A DNA stretch of 64,000 nucleotides, from NCBI GenBank assembly GCA_030710605.1, contig CP092863.1, forward strand, positions 119,982,700 through 120,046,699, written 5' to 3'. The notes under the pieces were generated by a model. It was not told where the DNA came from, did no database searches, and was given only the letters and a program-made list of their open reading frames with translations. Positions 1-9,956 of this stretch are shown here, in pieces. The stretch comes from Cordylochernes scorpioides (taxonomy: Eukaryota; Arthropoda; Arachnida; Pseudoscorpiones; Chernetidae). Position 1 is the stretch's first letter. Every line of letters begins with the position of its first letter. The position numbers and the translations under genes were made by a program.

Positions 1-53
1 GGTGAGGTCTCTTTGGTCCTGTAGATGGTGTATTGTGGGAAGGTCTTTACACA
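1..53 (-). pseudogene. Non-LTR retrotransposon C-terminal fragment (left-arm copy)
   Basis: Same sequence as the start of 44692-44854, cut by the window edge. On the minus strand it reads the last part of a non-LTR ORF ending with a Cys/His tail of the ETSPDHLLEC type. Only a remnant is present. Confidence 0.6.
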
Positions 54-214
54 TTTCTATTTTAAATAATTATCAATATTTAAATTTGCACATCTCAATA
101 TTTACATATATTTTCAATAATACCCACTGCAATTATTGTTTCCCCACTGTATATTTTTTTTGCTCATTTAATTTTTTCTCTTATTTAACCATTGACTGAA
201 AGAATCAATAAAGA

Positions 215-600
215 ATTTTTTTAATTGTCAGAAAAAAAATTTTTCGTTTTTTTTTTTTCAACGTTTTGGTTGATCCGTTGTCATCCTTTTCAAGAAGGAA
301 AAATTGATCCAACAATGTTTACCTTAGTTTTTTATTGACATGAATGACAGCACGTCAGAAATAAAGAAAAAGGTTTTTAGTGAATAATTAAATATATACA
401 CTCATGGACAAAACTTAAGGAAGTTGAAAATCTTTGATGTATTTGACAGAGAATCTATGTACATTGAATAAAACGATAGCTTTTCGAGAAATTCCATATT
501 TACATATATAGCTCTTTCCCAGTTTATGTAACTTGTTTGCACAATAATAATAATTATGGAGACCCTATCGTATGTCAGGTTTATTTTTTTATTTATTTTT
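215..600. other. AT-rich spacer with a degenerate hairpin and MITE-D end
   Basis: Homopolymer-rich sequence. Around 225-300 there is a foldback-like segment whose minus strand has the CTTGAAAAGGATG...AACGTTG layout, resembling the degenerate hammerhead-like hairpins elsewhere in the window. One MITE-D terminus (ACACTCATGGACAAAACTTA) begins at about 399. No coding signal. Confidence 0.5.
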
Positions 601-604
601 TTGT

Positions 605-690
605 ATCCCTAGTACACGTGATGCAGGCAATGATAATCATGGTAGGTAGAAGTTGGCGATTGCTTTTACTGTAAGTCCATCTTAGCAACA
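605..690 (-). mobile_element. tRNA-derived SINE, 3' fragment
   Basis: 3' end of the window's SINE family, read on the minus strand: the terminal TACTAGGGAT motif, then the ATGATTATCAT palindrome. Right-arm counterpart is 44080-44150. Confidence 0.7.
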
Positions 691-777
691 AGTTGTATTT
701 GATATTTTAATGAATATAATAAACCCACGCGCGTAAACTTTATGTGGTAAATTTTACCTTTAGTACGTGTTACCATG

Positions 778-1097
778 TTTTTTTTTTTTTTTTTTTGCTT
801 ATCCCTAGTACACGTGGTACAGGCCATGATAATCATGGTGGGTAATTAGCGACTGCTTTTTACTGTAAGCGCACCACAAGTCTACACATGTGAAAGCAGT
901 TCGACTTTGCACTTACAAATGTGCCAGAGCCCCGTTTGGTTACTTGCACTCGCTGGTGGGGTTGGACTTTTGCAAGAATCGGGGGGCCATTGGAGCATTT
1001 TTTTTTTTTAACAGAAAAAAGTGTCCAATGCGGGGATCGAACCCGGGTCGTAGTGGTCGTAAACCAAACGGTTTTAACCAGCCTTCCACCGACCCCC
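778..1097 (-). mobile_element. Full-length tRNA-derived SINE
   Basis: Complete ~320-bp SINE on the minus strand, bounded by the 12-bp target duplication CGTGTTACCATG at 766-777 and 1098-1109. In sense: tRNA-like head with B box GGTTCGATCCC, a poly-T/A stretch, a conserved body, the CATGATTATCATGG palindrome, TACTAGGGATAAGC, then an A tail. Tail plus target duplication show insertion by target-primed reverse transcription with a LINE partner that I cannot identify. Ortholog in the right arm: 43658-43975. Confidence 0.85.
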
Positions 1098-1170
1098 CGT
1101 GTTACCATGTGAATAGTAACAGTAGGTCATCGAAACGTTGTGGTCAATAAAACCTTACCACTCTTTTTTT

Positions 1171-1424
1171 GCTTATCCCTAGTACAAGTGGTACAGGCCA
1201 TGATAATCATGGTAGGTAGAAGTTGGCGATTGCTTTTATTATAAGTACACCACATGTCTACACATGTTAAAATCAGTTCGACTTTACACTTTCAATTGTC
1301 CTAGAGCCCCGTTTAATTACTTGCACTCGCTGGTGAGGTTGGATTTTTGCAATAATTGGAGATTCGATCCTGGGTCGTAGCGGTCGAAAATCAACGGTTT
1401 AGACCATCCTTCCACCGATCCCCC
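1171..1424 (-). mobile_element. SINE copy with internal deletion
   Basis: Same family as 778-1097, with head and 3' tail present. The middle A-rich linker is deleted so that the conserved body abuts the B-box region. Right-arm counterpart is about 43335-43582. Confidence 0.75.
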
Positions 1425-1450
1425 AGGTTTATTTTTAAAATTTATAAATA

Positions 1451-1750
1451 CACCTATCCCCCGATTTACACGGTAGATACGTTCCTGAGAAAAATGTGTA
1501 AATCGAAAATTAAAAATTTATTCCGTAGATAAAACTTTAATTTTATGCGAAGAAATACAGACACAGTGTGCGTGTGCAGCAAGTCAGTACATAAGCTCGA
1601 GATTCCTCGTGAGATGTGTACACAGCGCATGTGTTCAATCACAGTAGCATTTAGTATAGTGCGATAAAAACAAAACAAAAAACTTATTTGGAAAACCGTG
1701 TAAAAGCGAAAACGTGTAAAACAAGTACCGTGTAAATCGGGGGATAGGTG
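1451..1750. mobile_element. MITE-C copy shared by both arms
   Basis: Terminal inverted repeats CACCTATCCCCCGATTTACA, flanked by TA. No coding capacity. Present at the equivalent place in the right arm (43006-43305), so it predates the duplication. TIR and TA duplication fit the Tc1/mariner superfamily; the helper transposase is not in the window. Confidence 0.85.
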
Positions 1751-1929
1751 TATTGAAATTGCAAAATTGCTATAACTTGACAGGCATTATGACGCTAGCG
1801 TAACCAAGTTATATCCCTAATATAAGGCAATAACATGCCATCCATATGGCGCAAAGGGAAACAAAAAACGCGAATGTTTCATTCACCCATCAATCAAATA
1901 TCCCTAATAGTTATGATGGTATCAATATA

Positions 1930-2318
1930 CAGTTAAACCTGTCTATAGCTCTCCCTCTAAATAGTGCCTCCCTCTCTATAGCGCCCAATCAGAGATCAGG
2001 TTGTGTTTGATATAGCTATCGAAAAAGGCATTCAAAGAATAACAATCAAGACTTGAAATATATCCGAATACTTCAAATTCTACGAAAAAAATGCAACAAG
2101 AACTTCTAAAAGTGCATGAAATTATTGAAAATTGGAAATTTTCAAATTTTATTATGCTACTTACACGAAGATTAATTACCTATTCAATATACCACCCGAT
2201 TTTGAATACGTAGTGCGATGTGATTTACGTTTAAAGTGACCTGTCTATAGCACCTCCTTTCTATAGCATCCTATTTTGGTGAATCCAAAGAAGGGGGCGC
2301 TATAGACAGGTTTAACTG
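1930..2318. mobile_element. MITE-A (pogo/Tigger-like TIRs), 389 bp
   Basis: Ends CAGTTAAACCTGTCTATAGC, flanked by TA (1928-1929, 2319-2320). CAGTTAAACCT-type ends with TA duplication are typical of pogo/Tigger elements. The right-arm ortholog (41978-42826) is 849 bp because it holds several extra ~74-bp internal units. Confidence 0.8.
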
Positions 2319-2427
2319 TAATTCAATTTCTACATTGACCTATATGCAAATAAGATTTTTTTTATATATATAAATGTGTTTTGAAAATAAAGCAATCCAT
2401 AAATAAAACTTTAATTAAAAATACATA

Positions 2428-2594
2428 TATTGGATCAAAATATCATTTATTTTACCAATATTTTAGTTAGCTGAACGCCAACCTTTATCAAGATATTACA
2501 ACATTAACACATTAAATATGTTATAATACCTTGATAAAGGTTGGCGTTCAGCTAACTGAAATATTGGTAAAATAAATGATATTTTGATCCAATA
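2428..2594. repeat. Foldback element, near-perfect hairpin
   Basis: Two ~65-bp inverted arms (the left begins TATTGGATCAAAATATCATT) separated by ~35 bp. The arm interior has the GTTCAGC...CTTGATAAAGGTTGG layout repeated elsewhere. In the right arm the same hairpin (41424-41864) is split by a MITE-C. Half-copy at 12045-12125. Confidence 0.8.
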
Positions 2595-2640
2595 TATGCC
2601 TTTTAAATTAAATATGAATGTGTGTGTTTTATTTTAAATA

Positions 2641-2913
2641 CACCTATCCCCCAATTTACACGGTTGATACGTTCCTGAGAAAAACGTGTATAAATCGAAA
2701 ATTAAAATTTTTTAAAAATTAGAAATACAGACACAGTGTGCAGCAAGTCAGCACATAAGCTCGGGATTCCTCGTGAGATGTGTATACAGCGCATGTGTTC
2801 AATCACAGTAGCATTTAATATAGTGCGATAAAAACAAAACAAAAACTTATTTGGAAAATCGTGTAAAAGCGAAAACGTGTAAAACAAGTACCGTGTAAAT
2901 CGGGGGATAGGTG
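2641..2913. mobile_element. MITE-C insertion unique to the left arm
   Basis: 273-bp MITE-C flanked by TA (2639-2640, 2914-2915). The right arm has the empty site with one TA at 41376-41377, which directly shows TA target duplication and an insertion after the duplication (or an allelic difference). Confidence 0.85.
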
Positions 2914-2924
2914 TATTAAGATGG

Positions 2925-3075
2925 AAAAAAATAAACTACATCAACCATTTTTTTTATTTAGTTTCCGAAGTTTCAGTGGCCTGTTGTCACTCTCAGTATG
3001 TCCTAAGGAAAGTGACAGGAAGTCACTGGAAAAGTCACTAAATAAAAAAAAATAGTTGATGTAGCGCCTATCTTT
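2925..3075. repeat. Foldback element
   Basis: Imperfect inverted arms beginning ACTACATCAACCATTTTTTT and ending with its complement. The loop contains GTGACAGGAAGTCACTGG. Right-arm counterpart is about 41220-41370. No ORF. Confidence 0.65.
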
Positions 3076-3785
3076 TTCTAAACAAACTTCCAATTAACAA
3101 ATTATCTTTAAAACTATTATTAGAGTATGATTACTATTTAAAAATTCCGGACCGAATTAATTAAGCAATAAACAAAATGTGGGTCATTCGGTCAAATATA
3201 AAAGTAGTCACAGAATTCTAATTTGTCGTCTGCCCGGGAGGTAATGGCGGGAAAAAACGGCGGGAAACCATTCAGGACAGCTGGAGCGATTGTGACCAAG
3301 CGACATAAGAAAGGAGTGGCCTCCTCTCAATATTTGTCTTCTGCTCCGAAATTACCTTGAGGGAGCTTACTACTAAACTCACATCATTATTTGAAATATT
3401 CACACCAACTTTTTTCATGTATGCCCAAAAAAATGTATGTAAATTCATACATACGTATGTATTTGAAAATAGAGAAATCCATAATTAAATATTTAAATAA
3501 TATTCAGTCATATTTTTGGATTTAAAAAATGTAGTTAGATACAAATATTTCATTTAGCTGAACGTCAACCTTTGTCATGGTACAACAACGTTTTATTTAT
3601 TTTATTTTTATCATTATTTTTTGTACTTTGACAAAGGTGCATTCAGCCAACTGATATATAGGTAAATAATACCCTCTATTCAATATATCTTCTTATTTAA
3701 AAAAATATATATATATTTAACGTTGTCCTCGCGGAAGCAAAAAGTTCCTTCATTAAATTTGCATATTATTTATATATTGAGGTAC
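3076..3785. other. Non-coding arm sequence with a degenerate hairpin
   Basis: Contains a GC-richer island with repeated GGCGGGAAA (about 3245-3275) and a degraded GCTGAACG...CAACCTTTGTCA hairpin at about 3550-3660. The counterpart at 40560-41220 is very similar. No supported gene. Confidence 0.5.
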
Positions 3786-3790
3786 AGTCT

Positions 3791-3836
3791 CCACCACTCT
3801 GACGAGGGCCAACAGTCCGAAACGCGTACGTGGTTA
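3791..3836 (+). ncRNA. Hammerhead ribozyme-like motif (type I, tiny stem III)
   Basis: CTGACGA core at 3799-3805, stem II GGGC (3806-3809) with GTCC (3815-3818), GAAA at 3819-3822, a two-pair stem III in ACGCGT, U3827-A3828 as the NUH site, and stem I ACCAC (3793-3797) with GTGGT (3830-3834). Cleavage would be after 3828. One stem I pair next to the core is mismatched. Type I hammerheads with minimal stem III are known from Penelope-like retroelements. Activity is inferred only. Confidence 0.65.
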
Positions 3837-4002
3837 GCTTTATTATGATGAAATAACCTAAATCAACGTTTAGTTTATTTTTATTCCAATAGATGGCGCT
3901 CTACCATCTAAAAATGTTCATGTGAGTGGTCAGGATATTCTTCTATTTTATTTTTAACATAACCACCTGACCATCACACACACAAACATACACATATATA
4001 TA

Positions 4003-4253
4003 CAGTTAAACCTGTCTATAGCGCCCCTTCTAAATAGCGCCTCCCTCTCTATAGCGCCCAATTTTAAATACGTAGTACGATGCGATTTACATTAAAAGTG
4101 ACCTGTCTATAGCACCCCCTCTCTATAGCGCCCAATTTTAAATACGTAGTACGATGCGATTTACGTTAAAAGTGACCTGTCTATAGCACTCCCTCTCTAT
4201 AGCACCCTATTTTGGTGAGTCCCAAGAGGGAGCGCTATAGACAGGTTTAACTG
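4003..4253. mobile_element. MITE-A copy with a duplicated internal unit
   Basis: CAGTTAAACCTG ends and TA flanks. Two copies of the ~74-bp segment ending ATTTTAAATACGTAGTACG, against one in the right-arm ortholog (40089-40265, 177 bp). Confidence 0.8.
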
Positions 4254-4345
4254 TATATATATAAATCAAAGAAAAGTCTTGATAGAGGCGTCTTGCCCCT
4301 AGAAATATTGGTTGAATAAAAAATTTAGATCCAATATATGCTTTA

Positions 4346-4376
<31 letters not shown>

Positions 4377-4496
4377 TTAGGCTCTATTGAGAAATATTAC
4401 CTTTGTGTGTAATTTAAAAAAATGATAAAAATAGTTTTGCGGAATACGTGGGTTGACTATATATTACCTACAATAACTCTTTCTACCAATTATATC

Positions 4497-5466
4497 TTGT
4501 GGAACTTTGCTCTCTCTAAAATACCTAGTTACAGAGCCAAATTGTCCTTTAGGGAGCGGTGTCTTCTTACTGGAGAGTTGCTAACTAATAAAAATGGTAA
4601 TTTTGACAATGAAAACTGTCCTTTATAGAGAGGTCTTCTCTAGCGTGAGTGTCCTTTCATGGAGTATGTTCTACTGTATTGTTGATGAAAACTGTTCTTT
4701 GTAGAGAGGTGTTCTCTAGCGTGAGTGTCCTTTCATGGAGTATGTTCTACTGTAGAGAGGTGTCCTTTAGCGTGAATATCCTCTCATGGAGTATGTTCTA
4801 CTGTAGAGAGGTGTCCTCTAGCGGGAGTGTCCTCTCATGGAGTATGTTCTACTGTAGAGAGGTGTCTTCTAGCGGGAGTGTCCTCTCATGGAGTATGTTC
4901 TACTGTAGAGAGGTGTCCTTTAGCGTGAGTATCCTCTCATGGAGTATGTTCTACTGTAGAGAGGTGTCCTTTAGCGTGAGTAACCTTTCATGGAGCATGT
5001 TCTACTGTAGAGAGGTGTCCTTTAGCGTGAGTGTCCTCTCATGGAGCATGTTCTACTGTAGAGAGGTGTCCTTTAGCGTGAGTATCCTCTCATGGAGTAT
5101 GTTCTACTGTAGAGAGGTGTCCTTTAGCGTGAGTAACCTTTCATGGAGCATGTTCTACTGTAGAGAGGTGTCCTTTAGCGTGAGTGTCCTCTCATGGAGC
5201 ATGTTCTACTGTAGAGAGGTGTCCTTTAGCGTGAGTATCCTCTCATGGAGTATGTTCTACTGTAGAGAGGTGTCCTTTAGCGTGAGTAACCTTTCATGGA
5301 GCATGTTCTACTGTAGAGAGGTGTCCTTTAGCGTGAGTGTCCTCTCATGGAGCATGTTCTACTGTAGAGAGGTGTCCTTTAGCGTGAGTGTCCTCTCATG
5401 GAGCATGTTCTACTGTAGAGAGGTGTCCTTTAGCGTGAGTGTTCTTTCATGGAGTATGTTCTACTG
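4497..5466 (-). mobile_element. MITE-B expanded by a 51-bp minisatellite
   Basis: Right end GTTCTACTG then TA at 5467; the left end is degraded near 4497. About 16 tandem 51-bp units lie at 4650-5466, with variants in a regular pattern (GTGTCC, GTATCC and GTAACC forms alternate), indicating multi-unit amplification. The right-arm ortholog (39669-39843) is the short form with one unit. 51 is a multiple of 3, so long open frames appear; these are not genes. Confidence 0.85.
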
Positions 5467-5500
5467 TATAAATGTGTGTGATTGGCTTTACAATAAAACA

Positions 5501-5600
5501 NNNNNNNNNNNNNNNNNNNNNNNNNNNNNNNNNNNNNNNNNNNNNNNNNNNNNNNNNNNNNNNNNNNNNNNNNNNNNNNNNNNNNNNNNNNNNNNNNNNN
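5501..5600. other. Assembly gap (100 N)
   Basis: A run of exactly 100 N, so probably of unknown true size. It replaces the left-arm counterpart of the foldback seen at 39318-39482, which may have defeated assembly. Confidence 0.98.
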
Positions 5601-5942
5601 ACTTTCAGTTCTACAATCAGGAAATGCTTTTTTTTCTTAATTTATTCACCCGATCCAAGTACAAATTCACTTTTATACTATTTTTCGCATATTTTAATGT
5701 TATTTTAAATAGTTGTGGTGGTTTGTACTGTTTTTATCGGATTTTTAAAAAAGAATGTTGATATTGATTGAAAATGATAATGGTAAAACATGTGACAGGT
5801 CCTTTTGTTTTAGTTCAATAGTAAAGCTTGAGATGAATTTAGCATGCAGTATAAAAATGAATATTTTGATCTGCTCATCATGAAGAGTGCAGTACAACCC
5901 TCTACCCACCATGATTACCAGGGCAGGATGCATGTTGATATA

Positions 5943-6130
5943 CACTCATGAACAAAACTTAAGGAAGTTGAAAGTATTTGATGTCGCCGATAGTCTGCTT
6001 TTTTTTAACTGTTCACACTTGATTATCTCGTGTGTCTTCAATAAAGGTCACTGTAATATCTTTCAGAGCTATTGTCTCAATCCTGATATACATGCTAAAA
6101 GGTACACAACTTAGGTTTTATCCATGAGTG
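5943..6130. mobile_element. MITE-D copy upstream of tRNA-Arg
   Basis: Ends ACACTCATGNACAAAACTTA and complement, about 190 bp, no ORF. Right-arm ortholog 38924-39113. A tRNA-Arg gene begins ~40 bp beyond its right end, as at the other tRNA-Arg copies. Confidence 0.75.
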
Positions 6131-6170
6131 TGTTTTTATATTTCATTATTTTATTGGGATAGAATACCAT

Positions 6171-6243
6171 GGGCCTGTGGCGCAACGGATAACGCGTCTG
6201 ACTACGGATCAGAAGATTCCAGGTTCGAATCTTGGCAGGCTCG
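6171..6243 (+). tRNA. tRNA-Arg (ACG), copy 1
   Basis: 73 nt, folding as a full cloverleaf: acceptor GGGCCTG with CAGGCTC, anticodon loop CTACGGA (anticodon ACG, read as ICG), T loop TTCGAAT, followed by a long T run (Pol III stop). The T stem has one C-to-T change relative to the other copies, still pairable as G-U. No intron. Confidence 0.9.
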
Positions 6244-6317
6244 TTTTTTTTTTTTTTTTTCTTCTTTCATTTTTATACGTTTAATCAATATTTAATTTTC
6301 ACTTCTAAATATTTACG

Positions 6318-6445
6318 CGCCTACCATATGTCTACACACGTGAAAAGCAGTTCGACTTTGCACTTACACTTGTACCAGAGTCCCGTTTGGTTACCTGTAC
6401 TCGCTGGCGAGGTTGGAATTTTGCAAGAATAGGAGGCCATTGAAG
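6318..6445 (-). mobile_element. SINE body fragment
   Basis: Body of the SINE family on the minus strand without the 3' palindrome or tRNA head. Ortholog about 38610-38750. Confidence 0.65.
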
Positions 6446-6719
6446 CATTTTTATAATAGTTGTGTAACCATTTTTTATATTGTTTCTACTGTACTTATAG
6501 AAAACAATAGACTTTTTAAAATAATGTGTTTAACTCTATAGATATGAAAACAATGGTCAACAACATCGTGAGTTGAAAGTAATGTGTGAAATTCTGTGTT
6601 GTAACGACTTTGTTTTTATATAGCATCATTTGGAACTCTATTTCCTCAGTAACACAAATAGTGGGAGAAGATGGATAACTTATTAGAACTGAAGCTTGGA
6701 AGTTTCACTCTAGTTGGGA

Positions 6720-7183
6720 GTGCTCGGTGGAAGGATAGGTCTAAACCCTTGGTTTTAAACCGCTACGACCCGTGATCGAATCCTGCATTGTGCACCTTTT
6801 TTTTCTTATTTAAAAAAATGCTCCATTGGCTCCTGATTATTGCAAAAGTCCAACCCCACCAGTGAGTGCAAGTAACCAAACAGGGCGCTGGCACACTTGT
6901 AAGTGCAGGAGGATTGGTTTAAACCGTTGGTTTTCGACTGCTACGAACCGTGATCGAATCCTGGATTGTGCACTTTTTTTTTTCCTTATTTAAAAAAAGA
7001 ATGCTCCATTGGCTCCTGATTATTGCAAAAGTCCAACCCCACCAGCGAGTGCAAGTAACCAAATGGGTCGCTGACACATTTATAATACAAAAGTCGAAAT
7101 GCTTTTCACATGTGTAGACATGTGGTGCACTTACAGTATAAGCAGTCGCTAACTGCCCACCTGTACCACGTGTACTAGGGATA
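6720..7183 (+). mobile_element. Two consecutive SINE copies
   Basis: The first copy (about 6720-6905) has a tRNA-like head and body but stops where the second head begins (about 6905). The second runs to TACTAGGGATA at 7183. The right arm keeps one related copy (about 38075-38345), so this is either duplication in the left arm or loss in the right. Confidence 0.75.
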
Positions 7184-7412
7184 ATAATTTTAAAAACTAG
7201 TTGAGCAAATTATAAACTCTGTATTTTTTTATTCAGACCTTTTGACACAGACTATCAGGCTTTTCAAGGGTAAAGAAAAAGAATAATGTGACAAAAGAGA
7301 ATATTTGTATTTAAATTCTATTAATAATTTATAAACGGGTTTAAATTGTAAAATATCAATAACTTATATCGACATCTATCAATGAAAATTATAAAAATAC
7401 TTCTCAAATATA

Positions 7413-7591
7413 CAGTTGAACCTGTCTATAGCGCCCCCTCTTGGGACTCACCAAAATAAGGTGCTATAGAGAGAGGGAGTGCTATAGACAGGTCACTTTT
7501 CATGTAAAATGTTTACATTTTAATATTTAAAATCAGGCGCTATAGAGAGGAAGGCGTTATTTAGAGGGGCCGCTATAGACAGGTTTAACTG
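7413..7591. mobile_element. MITE-A copy, 179 bp
   Basis: CAGTTGAACCTGTCTATAGC ends with TA flanks. Short form with a single internal unit. Ortholog 37654-37831. Confidence 0.8.
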
Positions 7592-7779
7592 TATATAATT
7601 AAAAGCTATTTCTGCTTTCAGCTTATACTGCAATGAATAAATATTTATAGAGGGAGGATAGGTAAAAAAATTTACGATATATAGATTTTTTAAATAATAT
7701 GTTGAAAATACATGTAAAAATTGATGTGTGAAAATTTAATATTGATAATTATTAAAAGAAAATAATAATTTAAAAAAAA

Positions 7780-7852
7780 CGAGCCTGCCAGGATTCGAAC
7801 CTGGAATCTTCTGATCCGTAGTCAGACGCGTTATCCGTTGCGCCACAGGCCC
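7780..7852 (-). tRNA. tRNA-Arg (ACG), copy 2
   Basis: Canonical 73-nt cloverleaf as in copy 4. A T run follows the 3' end on the minus strand. A MITE-D terminus lies at about 7889, ~40 bp upstream of the gene. Ortholog in the right arm: 37389-37461. Confidence 0.92.
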
Positions 7853-8207
7853 ATATATTTCGATGTACAATAGTGAAAGATAAAAATACACTCATGGAGA
7901 CAAAACTTAAGGAAGTTGTTCTTTGTGCGTGCGTGTATATATGTATATATGTTTTATATGCTTTGCATATCTCCCACCAACAGTGAAAGACATCCAATCC
8001 AGAAGACACAGGTTCCGTTGAGATATATGTGTGTCTAGTTACTGGTTAAGAGAACGAGTAGTTTGTTTAATTAAACTTTCTCTCTCAGAAAAGGCTCCGT
8101 CAATTAGTTAAACAAATAATGGTTAAATATGTAGTAGGGGAAACTCTCTGTCTTGAGTAGTTAATTATTAACTAGTGTTTAAATGGATTTTTTTTAATTT
8201 AGTTATA

Positions 8208-9668
8208 CAGTGGAACAACCTCCGTGAGAGGGCACTCCTGCTAGCGGACACCTCTCTACAAAGGACAGTTTTTATTTGCAAAATTACCGTTTTTACTATT
8301 TTGCAACTCTCCGGTAAGAGGACAACTTCTCTAAAGTAGAACATACTCTATGAGAGGACACTCCCGCTAGAGAACACCTCTCTATAATAGAACATATTCC
8401 ATGAGAGGACACTCCCGCTAGAGGACACCTCTTTATAGTAGAACATATTCCATGAGAGGACACTCCCGCTAGAGGACACCTCTCTATAGTGGAACATAAT
8501 CCATTAGAAGACACTCCTGCTAGAAAACACCTCTCTACAGTAGAACATACTCCATGAGAGGACACTCCTGCTAGAGAACACCTTTCTACAGTAGAACATA
8601 CTCCATGAGAGGACACTCCCGCTAGAGAACACCTCTCTATAGTAGAACATACTACATGAGAGGACACTTACGCTAGAGGACACCTCTCTACAGTAGAACA
8701 TACTCCATGAGAGGACACTTACGCTAGAGGACACCTCTCTACAGTAGAACATACTCCATGAGAGGACACTTACGCTAGAGGACACCTCTCTACAGTAGAA
8801 CATACTCCATGAGAGGACACTCCCGCTAGAGGACACCTCTTTATAGTAGAACATATTCCATGAGAGGACACTCCCGCTAGAGGACACCTCTCTATAATGG
8901 AACATAATCCATTAGAAGACACTCCTGCTAGAAAACACCTATCTACAGTAGAACATACTCCATGAGAGGTCACTCCCGCTAGAGGACACCTCTCTACAGT
9001 AGAACATACTCCATGAGAGGACACTTACGCTAGAGGACACCTCTCTACAGTAGAACATACTCCATGAGAGGACACTTACGCTAGAGGACACCTCTCTACA
9101 GTAGAACATACTCCATGAGAGGTCACTCCCGCTAGAGGACACCTCTCTACAGTAGAACATACTCCATGAGAGGACACTTACGCTAGAGAACACCTCTCTA
9201 CAGTAGAACATACTCCATGAGAGGTCACTCCCGCTAGAGAACACCTCTCTACAGTAGAACATACTCCATGAGAGGACACTTACGCTAGAGGACACCTCTC
9301 TACAGTAGAACATACTCCATGAGAGGACACTTACGCTAGAGGACACCTCTCTACAGTAGAACATACTCCATGAGAGGACACTTACGCTAGAGGACACCTC
9401 TCTACAGTAGAACATACTCCATGAGAGGACACTTACGCTAGAGGACACCTCTCTACAGTAGAACATACTCCATGAGAGGACACTTACGCTAGAGGACACC
9501 TCTCTACAGTAGAACATACTCCATGAGAGGACACCTCTCTCTAAAGGACAGTTTTCATTTGCAAAATTACCATTTTTACTATTTATAAACTCTCCGGTAA
9601 GATAACATCTCTCCCTAAAGGACATTTTGGCTCTGCAATTAGGTGTCCTTTACAGGGAGGTTCTACTA
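8208..9668 (+). mobile_element. MITE-B greatly expanded by the 51-bp minisatellite
   Basis: Left end CAGTGGAACAACCTCCGTGA after TA (8206-8207), right end near GGTTCTACTA at 9668. Between them, about 23 units of 51 bp (8335-9530), bracketed by two copies of the AAAGGACAGTTT...CTCTCCGGTAAGA segment that normally occurs once, so the array arose within the MITE. Consecutive identical units suggest unequal exchange or slippage. Confidence 0.85.
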
Positions 9669-9669
9669 T

Positions 9670-9930
9670 ATATATATAGTTCGCTGCTTCCCCAATTGGC
9701 TGGTGAGTTCCACGCATATATGTGGTATATATGGAAATAAGTTAATACTCCTGTAGAAGGACAAATGCTCGAAAGTTCGGATAAATAAAACCTTACAATA
9801 TATCCTTCAACTCACGGTTTTGTTCTTTTTATATACTTGTGTTAATTGGACCACTCTTTTCGAATCCTTGTTTTTATTTCGTGAATACAGTTAATTATCA
9901 AAGTGATAGTACCTCCCAGCAGTTTCGCCA
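9670..9930. other. Spacer with degenerate hammerhead-like motif
   Basis: At about 9741-9775 the sequence CCTGTAGAAGGACAAATGCT then CGAAAGTTCGG follows the core-hairpin-GAAA layout of other foldbacks, without intact core bases. Nothing coding. Confidence 0.4.
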
Positions 9931-9956
9931 GTTTAATATAATTTCAACAAAAGACA

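Larger units (their letters stand above)
1..9530 (+). repeat. Left arm of large inverted duplication
   Basis: Matches the reverse complement of about 36501-44745 in collinear order. Anchor pairs: SINE 778-1097 with 43658-43975; MITE-C 1451-1750 with 43006-43305; MITE-A 1930-2318 with 41978-42826; hammerhead-like core 3799 with 40498; MITE-A 4003-4253 with 40089-40265; tRNA-Arg 6171-6243 with 38812-38884; MITE-A 7413-7591 with 37654-37831; tRNA-Arg 7780-7852 with 37389-37461. The arm starts at or before the window edge, so its outer end is unseen. The inner end lies in a 51-bp repeat array. Long stretches are near identical, with indels from MITEs and tandem repeats. Confidence 0.9.

Noticed and set aside
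4649..5761. A 370-codon frame with 17-residue repeats (SWSMFYCREVS type), and similar frames at 8296-9625 and 36239-37046
   Set aside because: They are translations of the 51-bp minisatellite (51 is divisible by three), open in more than one frame and crossing N gaps; no start context, signal or domain.
5943..6130. Treating the MITE-D end and tRNA-Arg as one SINE
   Set aside because: MITE-D has inverted ends and TA flanks and also occurs without the tRNA (13503-13701), so they are separate parts, although usually associated.
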